Assembly: GCA_963521065.1 (NCBI GenBank)
Contig: CAUQTI010000004.1
Span: 148,790 to 212,789, forward strand
From: IOR16 sp963521065
Lineage (GTDB): Bacteria; Bacillota; Clostridia; Peptostreptococcales; Anaerovoracaceae
Direction of reading: 5' to 3'
Length of the DNA: 64,000 nt
Shown piece after piece: positions 43,592 to 52,709 of this stretch (its first letter is position 1; the number at the start of each line of letters is the position of its first letter). The notes under the pieces were generated by a model that worked only from the letters and a program-made list of their open reading frames with translations, searched no databases and was not told where the DNA came from. Made by a program: the position numbers and the translations under genes.

Positions 43592-44176
43592 ATGAATCAA
43601 TCAATTGAAAAAAAAGAGATTCGCAAGCAGATGTTAAAAAAAAGAAGGGAACTAGACGAGGCTTTTATAGAGGAAAGTCAGCAAGGCTTCCTTCAAATGA
43701 TTGAAAAGCTTCCCGCCTATCAAGATGCGAAGCGCATTATGCTCTATATCGATTTTCAAAAAGAGGCTCCTACAAAAGCTCTTGTAAATGAAGCTCTTTT
43801 CAAGAACAAAACGGTAATCCTCCCTCTTACGGATGAGAACTTTACAATTCTTCCTTACCGTCTTACTTCTATGAAGGAATTGGTGAGCTCTCCTCTGGGC
43901 ATTCTTGAACCGGACCCGCACAAATGCCACCCTGCAGATCCAAAGGAAATTGATCTTATTTTGATTCCGGGAGTCGCATTTGACCACACAGGAAACCGCA
44001 TTGGCTTTGGGAAAGGCTGCTATGATGCTTTTTTACCGAAGCTTCGATTCGATGTACTAAAAATAGGGTTCGCTTATGATTTTCAGCTCCTAGAACGGAT
44101 TCCATTTGAAGTGAGCGATATTCCGGTTGATTTTGTCCTGACGGAGAAGCAAATTTTTAAAACGTTCCGTCCCTAA
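43592..44176 (+). CDS. 5-formyltetrahydrofolate cyclo-ligase
   Basis: ATP-dependent conversion of 5-formyl-THF to methenyl-THF, 194 residues. Family landmarks: KKEIRKQMLKKRRELD at the N-terminus, LILIPGVAFDHTGNRIGFGKGCYDAFL (substrate and ATP site) and the C-terminal IPVDFVLTEKQIF. Ribosome binding site TAGGAG. Its last 29 codons overlap, in the opposite strand, the end of the ParA-like gene. Confidence 0.94.
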   Translation: MNQSIEKKEIRKQMLKKRRELDEAFIEESQQGFLQMIEKLPAYQDAKRIMLYIDFQKEAPTKALVNEALFKNKTVILPLTDENFTILPYRLTSMKELVSSPLGILEPDPHKCHPADPKEIDLILIPGVAFDHTGNRIGFGKGCYDAFLPKLRFDVLKIGFAYDFQLLERIPFEVSDIPVDFVLTEKQIFKTFRP

Positions 44177-44914
44177 TGCTCCTTCCAGCTTTTTAAACGG
44201 CTCTTTTAATAAAGTTCGTATTTCTTTCATTGCATACGGCTCTAAACAATGGTATTCTGCCTCGTAAAGCAATTCGGGCTGTAAATGCGGAATATAAATT
44301 ATCTCTTTCGTCTGAAGGTAGTCCTGTAAGTCTTTATGTAAGACGCTTTTGTTGTCTTTGTTTACAACAATTTTAACCGGAAGCTTCGAAAGGCGGTAAT
44401 GTACAAGTTGCTCAGAGCCTGTCAGAAGCTTTGAAGGAAGAGGATCTATAACCAGTAAAATGCAATCCATTTCTCTTAAAAGCTGCCACGTTTCATCGCA
44501 CTGATTTCCATTCCCATTTATCAAGCTCTCCCGCTCCAATCCAATTTTGCAGCCAGAAAAATCACAAAGAAGCAAGTCCGCAGACACATTATGAATCAGG
44601 CGGAATTTATTGATAAAATGATAAGTTTTGCAGTAATCCTCCGGCACTTGCAGCAGCCAGTTAATTCCTTTATGCAAGTTCTGTATTTCTTTTGTATTCT
44701 CCTGCCTGCCCTCTTCCTCGAAGACCGAGATAAAAGGTCTTCCTGAAAAATATTTTTCCATCCCTAAAGAATAATAGAGAGAAGGCTTTCCTAATTCTAA
44801 AATGGCAGGCATAATTTTTTTTTGTTCTGCAAAGTATGCCCCCAAAGCCGCGGTTAAAAAGCTGACGCCTGAATGCCGCTCTATACCGACGATGCCAATC
44901 TTAAAACAATCCAT
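44090..44914 (-). CDS. Deviant ParA/MinD-like P-loop protein
   Basis: 274 residues of SIMIBI/ParA-like fold. The expected Walker A at the N-terminus reads GIVGIERHSGVSFLTAA: Gly and Ser positions resemble the loop but the invariant Lys is absent. Later strands look typical (LLLCDFSGCKIG, CILLVIDPLPSKLL, VKIVVNKDNKS). Similar Lys-less GSGVTH-type loops occur in clostridial ParA-like proteins of unknown role. A perfect AAAGGAG supports the start. The 3' end overlaps the convergent folate gene by 87 bp. Nucleotide binding is doubtful and function unknown. Confidence 0.7.
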   Translation of the reverse strand: MDCFKIGIVGIERHSGVSFLTAALGAYFAEQKKIMPAILELGKPSLYYSLGMEKYFSGRPFISVFEEEGRQENTKEIQNLHKGINWLLQVPEDYCKTYHFINKFRLIHNVSADLLLCDFSGCKIGLERESLINGNGNQCDETWQLLREMDCILLVIDPLPSKLLTGSEQLVHYRLSKLPVKIVVNKDNKSVLHKDLQDYLQTKEIIYIPHLQPELLYEAEYHCLEPYAMKEIRTLLKEPFKKLEGALGTERFKNLLLRQDKINRNIAHFKWNPF

Positions 44915-45042
44915 TCTATCTCCTTTATTATTACAAATATGCTATTGCAGTACCAGTTATACATATATTACCATTTATTTATTTTTATGTAAATAGATAG
45001 ATTACAAAATTGTTGCATTTGCTCTTCTTTTCCCCAAAATAA

Positions 45043-45110
45043 AAAATATACTTTTCTCGTAATTAACAGCACGCTGAGACTAGCTGTCTTTCACAAAAAA
45101 AGTATATTTT
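45043..45110 (-). terminator. Long hairpin after the PrcB-like gene
   Basis: AAAATATACTTTT (45043-45055) pairs perfectly with AAAAGTATATTTT (45098-45110); the loop contains a second stem ACAGC/GCTGT. The minus-strand side ends in a T-rich tail. It probably ends the PrcB-like transcript. Confidence 0.6.
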
Positions 45111-45140
45111 GGTTTAGCTCATCTTTTCATAATAAAAAAA

Positions 45141-45620
45141 TCATTCCACATACTGCACTTTCAGTTCAATCTGATCCGGCAACGCTTCAAGCGCGGTTTG
45201 TGCGACTTGAATCGGATAAGTCAAAGCCTGCGTCAAAGCCGTTCCAGGCTGCGGATCTTTAAACTGCGTATAGACAGTTAAAACATTTGTCCCGTTTTTA
45301 TCGGACAATTTCATCTTATCAATTTGAATGTCATAGCCAGAGGTTGGTTTCTCACCGCGGGAAGCCAAAACATAAACCTTATCGTCTACCACACAAGCCA
45401 ACGCCCTCTCTAATTGCCGATACTCCGGTATCACCTGACTGGTTATTTGCGCTGGGATTTCTTTCTCACTTAAAATTTTAAATTCCACGTTTTCCTCACC
45501 CTTAAACATGTACATCGCCGCTGCAATCACGACAACGATCAGTAAAATAAGAATCATCCATTTTATTGCCGTATTTTTTTTCGGCATTTTTATTTTTTGT
45601 AAGATACCAATCTTCCCCAC
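45141..45620 (-). CDS. PrcB C-terminal domain protein, membrane-anchored
   Basis: 159 residues: basic N-terminus, one membrane helix (about 20-41), then a PrcB_C-like domain (about 75-157) with VYVLASRGEKPTSGYDIQI and DPQPGTALTQALTYPIQV, the usual rGekPtgGY and P-pg-a-tqa-tyP landmarks. PrcB-type domains occur as protease-complex partners or inhibitors. The start is GTG at 45620 behind GGAGGAGGGAG. No protease gene is adjacent, so the partner is unknown. Confidence 0.72.
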   Translation of the reverse strand: MGKIGILQKIKMPKKNTAIKWMILILLIVVVIAAAMYMFKGEENVEFKILSEKEIPAQITSQVIPEYRQLERALACVVDDKVYVLASRGEKPTSGYDIQIDKMKLSDKNGTNVLTVYTQFKDPQPGTALTQALTYPIQVAQTALEALPDQIELKVQYVE

Positions 45621-45624
45621 AATA

Positions 45625-45674
45625 AAACTCCCTCCTCCGTTAATCTTAATTCAATTTATTCGGAAAGGGAGTTT
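45625..45674 (-). repeat. Inverted repeat sequestering the PrcB-like gene ribosome binding site
   Basis: AAACTCCCT (minus-strand first arm, 45666-45674) pairs with AGGGAGTTT (45625-45633). The second arm contains the downstream part of the ribosome binding site for the 45620 GTG and is followed by TATT. It may act as terminator for the transketolase operon and as a translational block for read-through RNA. Confidence 0.5.
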
Positions 45675-45697
45675 ATTATTCTTATTATTTATTTTAT

Positions 45698-46624
45698 TTA
45701 TAAGCTCTTGACCGCTTCGTAAAGTTCTTTCGCAGTCAAGCCGTACTTTTCCATCAATTCAGCAGGCTTACCGGATTCTCCAAAAGAATCCATTACGCCA
45801 ACCAACTTCATTTTAACCGGACAATTCTGCGTAACCACTTCTGCCACAGCAGACCCAAGTCCTCCAATGATGGAGTGTTCCTCCGCAGTAACAATGCCCT
45901 TTGTTTCTTTTGCCGCTTTTATAATAATTTCTTTATCAATCGGTTTTATGGTGTGCATATCAATTACGCGGATATGAATGCCTTCTGCTTCTAGCTTTTC
46001 AGCCGCAATCAAAGCCTCATTTACCATGATGCCGGTTGCGATAATCGTGTAGTCGCTACCATCTTTCACGCATCTTCCCTTGCCGATTTTAATGTCGTCC
46101 GATGCATCGTAGATCATCGGTACAGCAGCACGCCCAAGTCGAACATATACAGGACCATCGAGTGCAGCAGCTTCTTTTAAAAGCTTCTTCGCAGATACAC
46201 CATCCGCAGGGTTCAAAACAATCATTCCAGGAATTGTACGCATCAAAGCAATATCTTCAATCGCCTGATGGCTTGCACCATCCTCGCCTACCGTAACACC
46301 TGCATGTGTTGCACAAATTTTTACATTTGCTTTTGGATATCCAATCGAGTTTCTGATAATTTCAAATGCCCGTCCTGCCGCAAACATTGCAAAGGTGCTC
46401 GCAAAAGGGATTTTTCCGGAAAGTGCCATTCCGGAAGCAACACCATACATGTTCTGCTCCGCAATTCCCATATTAAAAAAGCGCTCAGGAAATGCTTTTG
46501 AGAAGTTTACCGTCATCGTAGATTTTGACAAGTCAGCATCCAGCACAACTATGTTCTGGTTTTCTTCCCCCAGCTCTGCCAAAGCCTCTCCATATGCCTG
46601 TCTCGTTGCCATTTTCTCTGCCAT
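45698..46624 (-). CDS. Transketolase, C-terminal (pyrimidine-binding) subunit
   Basis: 308 residues. Carries the Pyr and C-terminal domains of transketolase: Glu in GIAEQNMYGVASGMAL activates thiamine diphosphate, and HAGVTVGEDGASHQAIEDIALMR binds substrate. The frame opens at an ATG at 46630, but AGGAGG is only three bases from it and nine from the ATG at 46624, which I prefer; this gives a TAATG overlap with the N-terminal subunit. Confidence 0.94.
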   Translation of the reverse strand: MAEKMATRQAYGEALAELGEENQNIVVLDADLSKSTMTVNFSKAFPERFFNMGIAEQNMYGVASGMALSGKIPFASTFAMFAAGRAFEIIRNSIGYPKANVKICATHAGVTVGEDGASHQAIEDIALMRTIPGMIVLNPADGVSAKKLLKEAAALDGPVYVRLGRAAVPMIYDASDDIKIGKGRCVKDGSDYTIIATGIMVNEALIAAEKLEAEGIHIRVIDMHTIKPIDKEIIIKAAKETKGIVTAEEHSIIGGLGSAVAEVVTQNCPVKMKLVGVMDSFGESGKPAELMEKYGLTAKELYEAVKSL

Positions 46625-47448
46625 TACCATGTACCTCCTAATTCCTGCACTGCCTGCTTCGCTTGTTCTTCACTTGGTGCTTTACCATGCCATCCCGCTT
46701 CATTTTCCATAAAAGAGACGCCTTTTCCCTTTACCGTCTTCGCTAAAAGAAGTGTCGGCATTCCTTTACAATCTTTCGCTTTTTCAAAACCACTTGCAAT
46801 TTCTTCAAGATTATGTCCATCAATCTGAATGACATTCCATCCGAAGGCTTTGAATTTTTCATCAATTGGCGTAACCTTCATAACGGTATCGTTTTCGCCA
46901 TCAATCTGCAGTCCGTTCCAATCCAAAACAGCGCAAAGATTATCCAGCTTATAATGCGCTGCCGACATCGCTGCTTCCCAGACAATCCCTTCTTGAAGTT
47001 CCCCATCGCCCAAAAGCACATAGACACGGTTTGGCTTTTTGTCTAGCTTATTTGAAAGTGCCATTCCAACAGATGCAGAAAATCCCTGTCCCAAAGAACC
47101 AGTTGACATCTCTACACCAGGTACTTTCTTACAATCAGGGTGCCCCTGTAATTTGCTCCCGATATGGCGTAAGGTTGTTAAGGTCTCCTTCTCAAAGTAC
47201 CCTCTCTCTGCTAAAGCCGCATAGAGAACCGGTGCAGCATGTCCCTTTGAAAGGACAAACTTATCTCTTTCTTCCCATTTTGTATTTTCAGGATCAAGCT
47301 TCATTTCATGGAAATACAATACTGCCATAATATCCGCAGCGGAAAGCGATCCGCCGGGATGCCCTGAATTCGCAGAAAATACACTTTTGATAATATCGAC
47401 TCTGATATCCTGCGCTTTTTGAGTCAGTTCCTCATAATTTACTGTCAT
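46624..47448 (-). CDS. Transketolase, N-terminal (diphosphate-binding) subunit
   Basis: 274 residues, the PP domain of a split transketolase: SGHPGGSLSAADIMAVLYF, the ThDP/Mg motif GDGELQEGIVWEA...LDWN and the His-rich substrate loop HIGSKLQGHPD. Transfers two-carbon ketol groups in the non-oxidative pentose phosphate pathway. The split form is common in anaerobes. The two subunits are translationally coupled. Confidence 0.95.
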   Translation of the reverse strand: MTVNYEELTQKAQDIRVDIIKSVFSANSGHPGGSLSAADIMAVLYFHEMKLDPENTKWEERDKFVLSKGHAAPVLYAALAERGYFEKETLTTLRHIGSKLQGHPDCKKVPGVEMSTGSLGQGFSASVGMALSNKLDKKPNRVYVLLGDGELQEGIVWEAAMSAAHYKLDNLCAVLDWNGLQIDGENDTVMKVTPIDEKFKAFGWNVIQIDGHNLEEIASGFEKAKDCKGMPTLLLAKTVKGKGVSFMENEAGWHGKAPSEEQAKQAVQELGGTW

Positions 47449-47536
47449 TTTTTATTTTTCTCCTCTTCTCTCTAACTGCCTGATTGAAACGAAGTGATAA
47501 AGATTCAACCATTTTCTATAAAAATAATAAATAAAA

Positions 47537-48292
47537 TCAGACTTTTGATTTATTTGCCATAACCTTGAGCATGAATACAGGAAGCATTGCCATTCTCTTA
47601 TACCGGCTCGGCTCTTGAATGAGCCGATACAGCCATTCTAAACCGTGTTTTTGGTAAAATTCAGGCGCACGTTTTAATGTCCCTGCCCATACATCAAAGC
47701 TTCCCCCTACACCAATCGCCGCTTTTACTTTTAATGCACTCCTATTTCTTGCGATAAATTCTTCCTGCTTTGGCGAACCCAATGCCACACACAGAAAATC
47801 GGCACCGGAAGCATTGATTTCCTCAACAATAGAAGCTTCCTCTTCCAATGTAAAATAACCATGGCGCATTCCGGCAATTTTTAGGTTCGGATACTGCTGC
47901 TGTTTCTTTTCTGCGGCAAGTTCGCAGACTGCTTTTCTTTCGTCATTTTCTGGCTTGCTTCCAAATAAGTAAATGGACTTCTGATGCTCCTGCAGCCAAA
48001 TCAAGACCATTTCCATAAAGTCGATCCCCGTCACACGCTCCTTCAAAGGTTGTCCAATCAACTTAGAAGCATGCACAATACCAATTCCGTCTGGAATGAC
48101 TAAATCTGCTGACGAAAGGATTTCACGCAAGGAAGCATCCTTTGTCGCCGCTAAAATGATTTCCGAGTTCGGGGTGACAATTAAGCCACATCCTTCTTGT
48201 TCCATAATTTCTGCAAATTTGGAGAGTGCATCGCGCATGTCTACCTTATCTACAGAAATTCCCAATATATCTAATTTCTCTCTCTTTTCCAT
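47537..48292 (-). CDS. tagA: WecG/TagA/CpsF family glycosyltransferase
   Basis: GT26 enzyme of 251 residues that adds a sugar (N-acetylmannosamine in known TagA) to undecaprenyl-PP-GlcNAc, the linkage step of teichoic-type wall polymers. Landmarks: VTPNSEIILAA, the catalytic region LVIPDGIGIVHASKL, RVTGIDFM, YLFGSKPE and ALGSPKQEEFI. It lies 23 bp after csaB and shares its operon, linking it to wall-polymer assembly. Weak GGAAAG ribosome binding site. Confidence 0.9.
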   Translation of the reverse strand: MEKREKLDILGISVDKVDMRDALSKFAEIMEQEGCGLIVTPNSEIILAATKDASLREILSSADLVIPDGIGIVHASKLIGQPLKERVTGIDFMEMVLIWLQEHQKSIYLFGSKPENDERKAVCELAAEKKQQQYPNLKIAGMRHGYFTLEEEASIVEEINASGADFLCVALGSPKQEEFIARNRSALKVKAAIGVGGSFDVWAGTLKRAPEFYQKHGLEWLYRLIQEPSRYKRMAMLPVFMLKVMANKSKV

Positions 48293-48315
48293 ATCTGTCT
48301 TTCCGGTAATGCCGT

Positions 48316-49437
48316 TTACGCAACCGGAGGTCTCTCCTTTCTCTCTTCCATAATTGAAAGAATCAACTCTTCATTTGTGTCCAGCTTCGTCAATAGTTCT
48401 TTTGTACGTTTCCTGACTCTTTCCCTGATTTCATCTTGATTCTGAATCGTTTTATCAAACTCTTCCATAAAAAAATCACTTTTAAAATCGTAAATACTGC
48501 TCATCGCTTTCATATCAATGGAATGCATAAAAGAATTAATTTTCGGATCATAAGAGACGGCAATAATGGGAACGTCCATAACCGCCGCATGAATGATGGA
48601 ATGAAGGCGCACACCCACCAAAACATCCATATTTCCAATGATACTCATCATTTCTTCTGTTAAATATTTGTGCTTTATGCAGCCGACCTCCCCTTCCATT
48701 CTCTTTTCTATTTCACGAATGACAGCCATGTCCTCTGAATAGTGAAAAGGAATTAGGACAATCTGTGCGTCTTTTTCTGCAATCAACCTTTGAATTGAAG
48801 TGCAAAGCTCATTGACAAAGCAGCTGTTTATTTTTCGTTCACGGATTGCAAAGCCGACTGTAATCTTATTTTCATTTAAAGTAATGCCTTCCTTCTCCAG
48901 AATGCTGCACCCTTTTTGCAAGTCTGCCTTAGGAATGCGCAGTACCGGGTCTGTTGTTACATAAATATTCGAAGCGGAAAGTCCGATTTCAACCAAAAGC
49001 TCCTTCGAGGCTTTGTCCCTCACTACAATGCCGTCTGCTCTTTTTAAAGTCCATGCGGTCAACCTGCGATTCCATTTTGAAAGAATCGGTCCGATTCCCT
49101 GACTGTAAATAAACACCTTTTTATGCAGCAGAATCCCAAGCCACATGATAAGCAGATAATAAAGAATGCTTCGCTTACTTGTGACATCCTGAAGGAGGCT
49201 GCCCCCGCCGCTAATCAGCAAATCGCATTCTCTGACAGCCTTTGCAATTGCGGACAATGATTTACGATTTACGGATTTTACATTATAGCGAACTGCAGTT
49301 GATTCCGGATTTTGTGAAAGCACCGTAATATCAATGTTTTCCAGCTTCAGTTTTAGACTGGCAATCACGGCACGTAAAATGGATTCATCTCCAATATTAT
49401 TGAAGCCATAATAGCCGGAAATTAATATCTTATACAT
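48316..49437 (-). CDS. csaB: Polysaccharide pyruvyl transferase CsaB
   Basis: 373 residues. Adds ketal pyruvate to secondary cell-wall polymer, the ligand of SLH-domain surface proteins. N-terminal ISGYYGFNNIGDESILRA and C-terminal LVGVRLHSIIHAAVMDVPIIAVSYDPKI are the family signatures. Its ATG overlaps the stop of the DUF5693 gene (TAATG). SLH proteins are not in the window. Confidence 0.92.
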   Translation of the reverse strand: MYKILISGYYGFNNIGDESILRAVIASLKLKLENIDITVLSQNPESTAVRYNVKSVNRKSLSAIAKAVRECDLLISGGGSLLQDVTSKRSILYYLLIMWLGILLHKKVFIYSQGIGPILSKWNRRLTAWTLKRADGIVVRDKASKELLVEIGLSASNIYVTTDPVLRIPKADLQKGCSILEKEGITLNENKITVGFAIRERKINSCFVNELCTSIQRLIAEKDAQIVLIPFHYSEDMAVIREIEKRMEGEVGCIKHKYLTEEMMSIIGNMDVLVGVRLHSIIHAAVMDVPIIAVSYDPKINSFMHSIDMKAMSSIYDFKSDFFMEEFDKTIQNQDEIRERVRKRTKELLTKLDTNEELILSIMEERKERPPVA

Positions 49438-51605
49438 TAAAAGAACTTGACCTCCGCTTTTTTATATAGTCGATAAATTAGTTCAAATAGTACAATTCCT
49501 ATCATTCCTATGATAACACCAAAGCATAAGGAATATGCTGTTCTTGCAAATCCTAAGTAAAGCGGTGTACGAATGTGCATAAATGTATTGACAATTGACG
49601 TCATTCCGATGACCGAGCAAAGCCCAAAAAGCACGCTCCAAAGCTTAGATCCCCGGAAGCAAGAATAAATAAACAGCATTGCAGCCGGAAATGCAAATAA
49701 AAATTCCTTATTTCTCGGTCTTGCTAACAGCAAATCCTCTAATTCATTTCGGAATAGCATCTCTAAGGTAGAAGGCTGTACCGCTGTATCATGCCCCGTT
49801 CGTATCATATAGTAAGCTCCTACGCCTGCTAAAATGCCGCCAAGCACAACCATCCAAATTTGAATACTCTTTGTCATCATGTCTTTTATATCATGAAATT
49901 CCAAACGTCCGGGAACCGTTTTTCGGGAGCCGAATCCAAAATAAGCTAAATAGGCAACTACAAAGAAGGCTAACGGTAAGAGCTGTGCCACCTTTACTCC
50001 GCGAAAAATATCCATCTCCAGCATAAAATTTACTTCTGATAGAGGTGCTGCGGTCATCATTCCTCCAACTAAAGAAATCATTGCTCCAATCGCAAGCGTA
50101 CCTGCGGCAATTCCTAAAATCTTCCCCGTCGGTGCTGCTTTATTCTGCAGATCCGCATACGCTTTCCCTTTGTTGGTCAAATAAAGCACTGCCAGGCAAG
50201 GGAAAATCACGGCAGAAGCAAAGCTGCTGAGTAATTGCGCCAGAGTCGGCATCACGACATAAGCACCTAAAACACCGGCACAGCCAATGCCGAGCAACAG
50301 CAAAGACAGCCTTTTCTTTATTGGTAAAAATCCGCCAAGTAAAAGTAGCGCACCTGAAACACATCCAAATCCAATCAGCACTTTTATAAGGCGTCTTACC
50401 GTATAGACATCCATGACAGAGGCTTCGCCTAAGCTGATTCCATGCCGAGACAAGCGCGAATTCAAATTTTCAAACATGTTTTTATATTCATTTACATCGG
50501 TAATGTATACATGATAATCATTAAATTCACGAATTGGCTTGTAATAGATAATGCGGATATTACGTTCTGTAATTGCGCGGAAAAGCGTATTTTCTATTTC
50601 TTTGGCACCTTCATACCCATAGTATTTATATCGGTTTTGAATATAATCCCAAACGCTGAACACACGGACAGCATGGTACCCCGACTTCCAAACCGCCTGA
50701 TCCAGCCCATCCTGGAGATTATTTTGAAGCTGCGTGGTGTTTTCAATCAGCGAAAGTACAGTCCCTGTTTCGTCTAAATATTTCGTTACAGTATCTGTTC
50801 CATCATCACTTCCGATGACAGCCTTGCCTCCCACTATCATATAGGTCGGAGCCTTTGAAAGCTGCTGGTAGCCCTCCAATACTGCATTTGCATATCGCGT
50901 ATCATTCCACCCCTCATAGCTTGCCGTGCGAGGAATAATCTCTATTCCCTGCGCTTCCAAACTTTGAACACGCTGCGGAAGCAGTCCTAAGCTTAAATAC
51001 ATAATTTTTGAGCTGACAACCTCATCCTGCTCAGAAAAACCTTTGCGCTGTGAGTCCATATTCTTGTATTTTTCTGAATAGAGGGCATCCTTTGCTTTCC
51101 CATCAATCCAAAGGTATCCTCCAGTTTCTGTTTGCCAGGCAATGTAACGGTCTGCGTCCCAACGCTTTTGAAATGCCTGTGAAATGAAAAGAAAAGAATC
51201 CTTGGAACGGCTTTCAACAATGACATCGTAATCATCATATCCTTGTTCTTTCACTGCCTCTACAAACCCTGCCGGGTATGTATCCTCCCAATCAGCGTCT
51301 TTTGAAATCTGATAGATTACATCCGTAGAAACGGGCATTTTCGTATGCTCTATGATTGTGTTCAAGCTTTCTTCCAATAAGCCTACTTTGTTGATGCCCA
51401 TCTCTTTAAATTGAGCAATCCACCAATCCAAATCTTTATCGGATTGCATTGCCATATTTTCCATCTCTTGATAATCTAATACAACGTCATACTTTTTATT
51501 CTTTGCTTCCGTCTGCATACGGCCGCTCAAGGCAACGATCGCGGCAATTAAGCCAATCGCGACGAATATAAGCAGAATTTTATTTTCCTTAAAAAACGTT
51601 CTCAT
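49437..51605 (-). CDS. DUF5693 family membrane protein
   Basis: 722 residues: N-terminal membrane helix (about 9-28), a large extracytoplasmic domain (about 30-405) with YDVVLDYQEMENMA and GINKVGLLEESLN near its start, then about eight C-terminal membrane helices. The family is found beside csaB in Firmicutes; the function is unknown. Position and topology suggest a role in export or modification of the wall polymer. AAAGGAG precedes the ATG. First gene of the DUF5693-csaB-tagA operon. Confidence 0.85.
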   Translation of the reverse strand: MRTFFKENKILLIFVAIGLIAAIVALSGRMQTEAKNKKYDVVLDYQEMENMAMQSDKDLDWWIAQFKEMGINKVGLLEESLNTIIEHTKMPVSTDVIYQISKDADWEDTYPAGFVEAVKEQGYDDYDVIVESRSKDSFLFISQAFQKRWDADRYIAWQTETGGYLWIDGKAKDALYSEKYKNMDSQRKGFSEQDEVVSSKIMYLSLGLLPQRVQSLEAQGIEIIPRTASYEGWNDTRYANAVLEGYQQLSKAPTYMIVGGKAVIGSDDGTDTVTKYLDETGTVLSLIENTTQLQNNLQDGLDQAVWKSGYHAVRVFSVWDYIQNRYKYYGYEGAKEIENTLFRAITERNIRIIYYKPIREFNDYHVYITDVNEYKNMFENLNSRLSRHGISLGEASVMDVYTVRRLIKVLIGFGCVSGALLLLGGFLPIKKRLSLLLLGIGCAGVLGAYVVMPTLAQLLSSFASAVIFPCLAVLYLTNKGKAYADLQNKAAPTGKILGIAAGTLAIGAMISLVGGMMTAAPLSEVNFMLEMDIFRGVKVAQLLPLAFFVVAYLAYFGFGSRKTVPGRLEFHDIKDMMTKSIQIWMVVLGGILAGVGAYYMIRTGHDTAVQPSTLEMLFRNELEDLLLARPRNKEFLFAFPAAMLFIYSCFRGSKLWSVLFGLCSVIGMTSIVNTFMHIRTPLYLGFARTAYSLCFGVIIGMIGIVLFELIYRLYKKAEVKFF

Positions 51606-51743
51606 CCCAATCTCCTTTTAGTTCTGTTATTTTTATCCCAAGTTCATTGTATCCAGTTTCAGGACAAGCAATGCCAAATTACATTTTACTGTTTTTTTGT
51701 CAAAGAGTAAATAGTTCACAGCAAACAAACAGAAAATAAATAA

Positions 51744-51769
51744 GGAAACTGATGATATCATCAGTTTCC
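51744..51769. terminator. Perfect 26-bp palindrome, probable terminator of the sulfonate operon
   Basis: The half-site GGAAACTGATGAT (51744-51756) is followed immediately by its reverse complement. As RNA it folds to an 11-bp stem with a 4-nt loop, then a T-rich tail on the minus strand, 100 bp past the last importer gene. A dimer-binding site is the alternative. Confidence 0.65.
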
Positions 51770-51868
51770 CCACTTTCATTCAATCATTGTAGCCTTCTTA
51801 GGAAGAAGCAATTTATACATTCTTCAACTTATGCTTTATACATTTTTCAATCTATTCTGTCTCAAGCT

Positions 51869-52675
51869 CTAATCTCTTACGCTTATCTTTTCCAATAATT
51901 CTTCTCGAATTTTAAAATATTTATCAGTATATTTTACACGGCTATTTCCTTCTTCAACGAACTCTCTGGTAAAGTCCAATGGAATATCCTCCACAATACG
52001 CCCCGGACGGCTAGACAATACAATCACACGGGTTGCGAGCATCATCGCTTCATCTACATCGTGCGTGATAAAAAAAATTGTCTTCCCCGTATCCCACCAT
52101 ATTTTCCGCATTAAGTTTTGCATTTGCTCTCTGGTCAACGCATCCAAAGCACTAAACGGTTCATCCATAAGCAATATTTCCGGATCATTAATGAGTGCAC
52201 GAACAATACCGGCCCGCTGCTTCATTCCCCCTGACAGCTCATAAACTTTTTTCTCTGCGAATTCTTCCAGTCCAACCTTCTTCAGCATTTGATCGGTTTT
52301 CTCCCGAATCTCCGCTTTCGAAAATTTACGCATGCGCAAACCAAAATTTACGTTGTTACGCACATTAAACCATTCATATAAATTGGGTTGTTGAAATACC
52401 ACACCACGATGCCAATCAATTCCATTCACTTCTTTTCCTTCAAGAAGAATTCTTCCGTTTGTCGGCTTTAAAAAACCGGCAATGATTTTTAACAAGGTGC
52501 TTTTTCCGCAGCCAGAGGGACCCAACACGCATACGAATTCATGCTGGTAAATATTTAAATTCAGAGAATCCAGCGCTTTTATACTTCCTGATTGACTCTG
52601 GTATTCTAAAGTAACCTTTTGAATTTCAAGTAATGCATTCGCCGCCTCGTAAAAATACTTCTGTTTCGCGCTCAT
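51869..52675 (-). CDS. Sulfonate/taurine ABC transporter ATP-binding protein
   Basis: 268-residue NrtD/SsuB/TauB-type ATPase: GPSGCGKSTLLKIIAG, FQQPNLYEW (Q-loop), LSGGMKQRAGIVRAL, LLMDEPFSALD and FFITHDVDEAM. Last gene of the five-gene catabolic/import operon, 34 bp after the binding-protein gene. Substrate class is taken from the binding protein and from the aminotransferase and reductase beside it. Confidence 0.92.
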   Translation of the reverse strand: MSAKQKYFYEAANALLEIQKVTLEYQSQSGSIKALDSLNLNIYQHEFVCVLGPSGCGKSTLLKIIAGFLKPTNGRILLEGKEVNGIDWHRGVVFQQPNLYEWFNVRNNVNFGLRMRKFSKAEIREKTDQMLKKVGLEEFAEKKVYELSGGMKQRAGIVRALINDPEILLMDEPFSALDALTREQMQNLMRKIWWDTGKTIFFITHDVDEAMMLATRVIVLSSRPGRIVEDIPLDFTREFVEEGNSRVKYTDKYFKIREELLEKISVRD

Positions 52676-52709
52676 CGCAATCCCTCTTTTCTTTTTCTAT
52701 TTTGTACGA

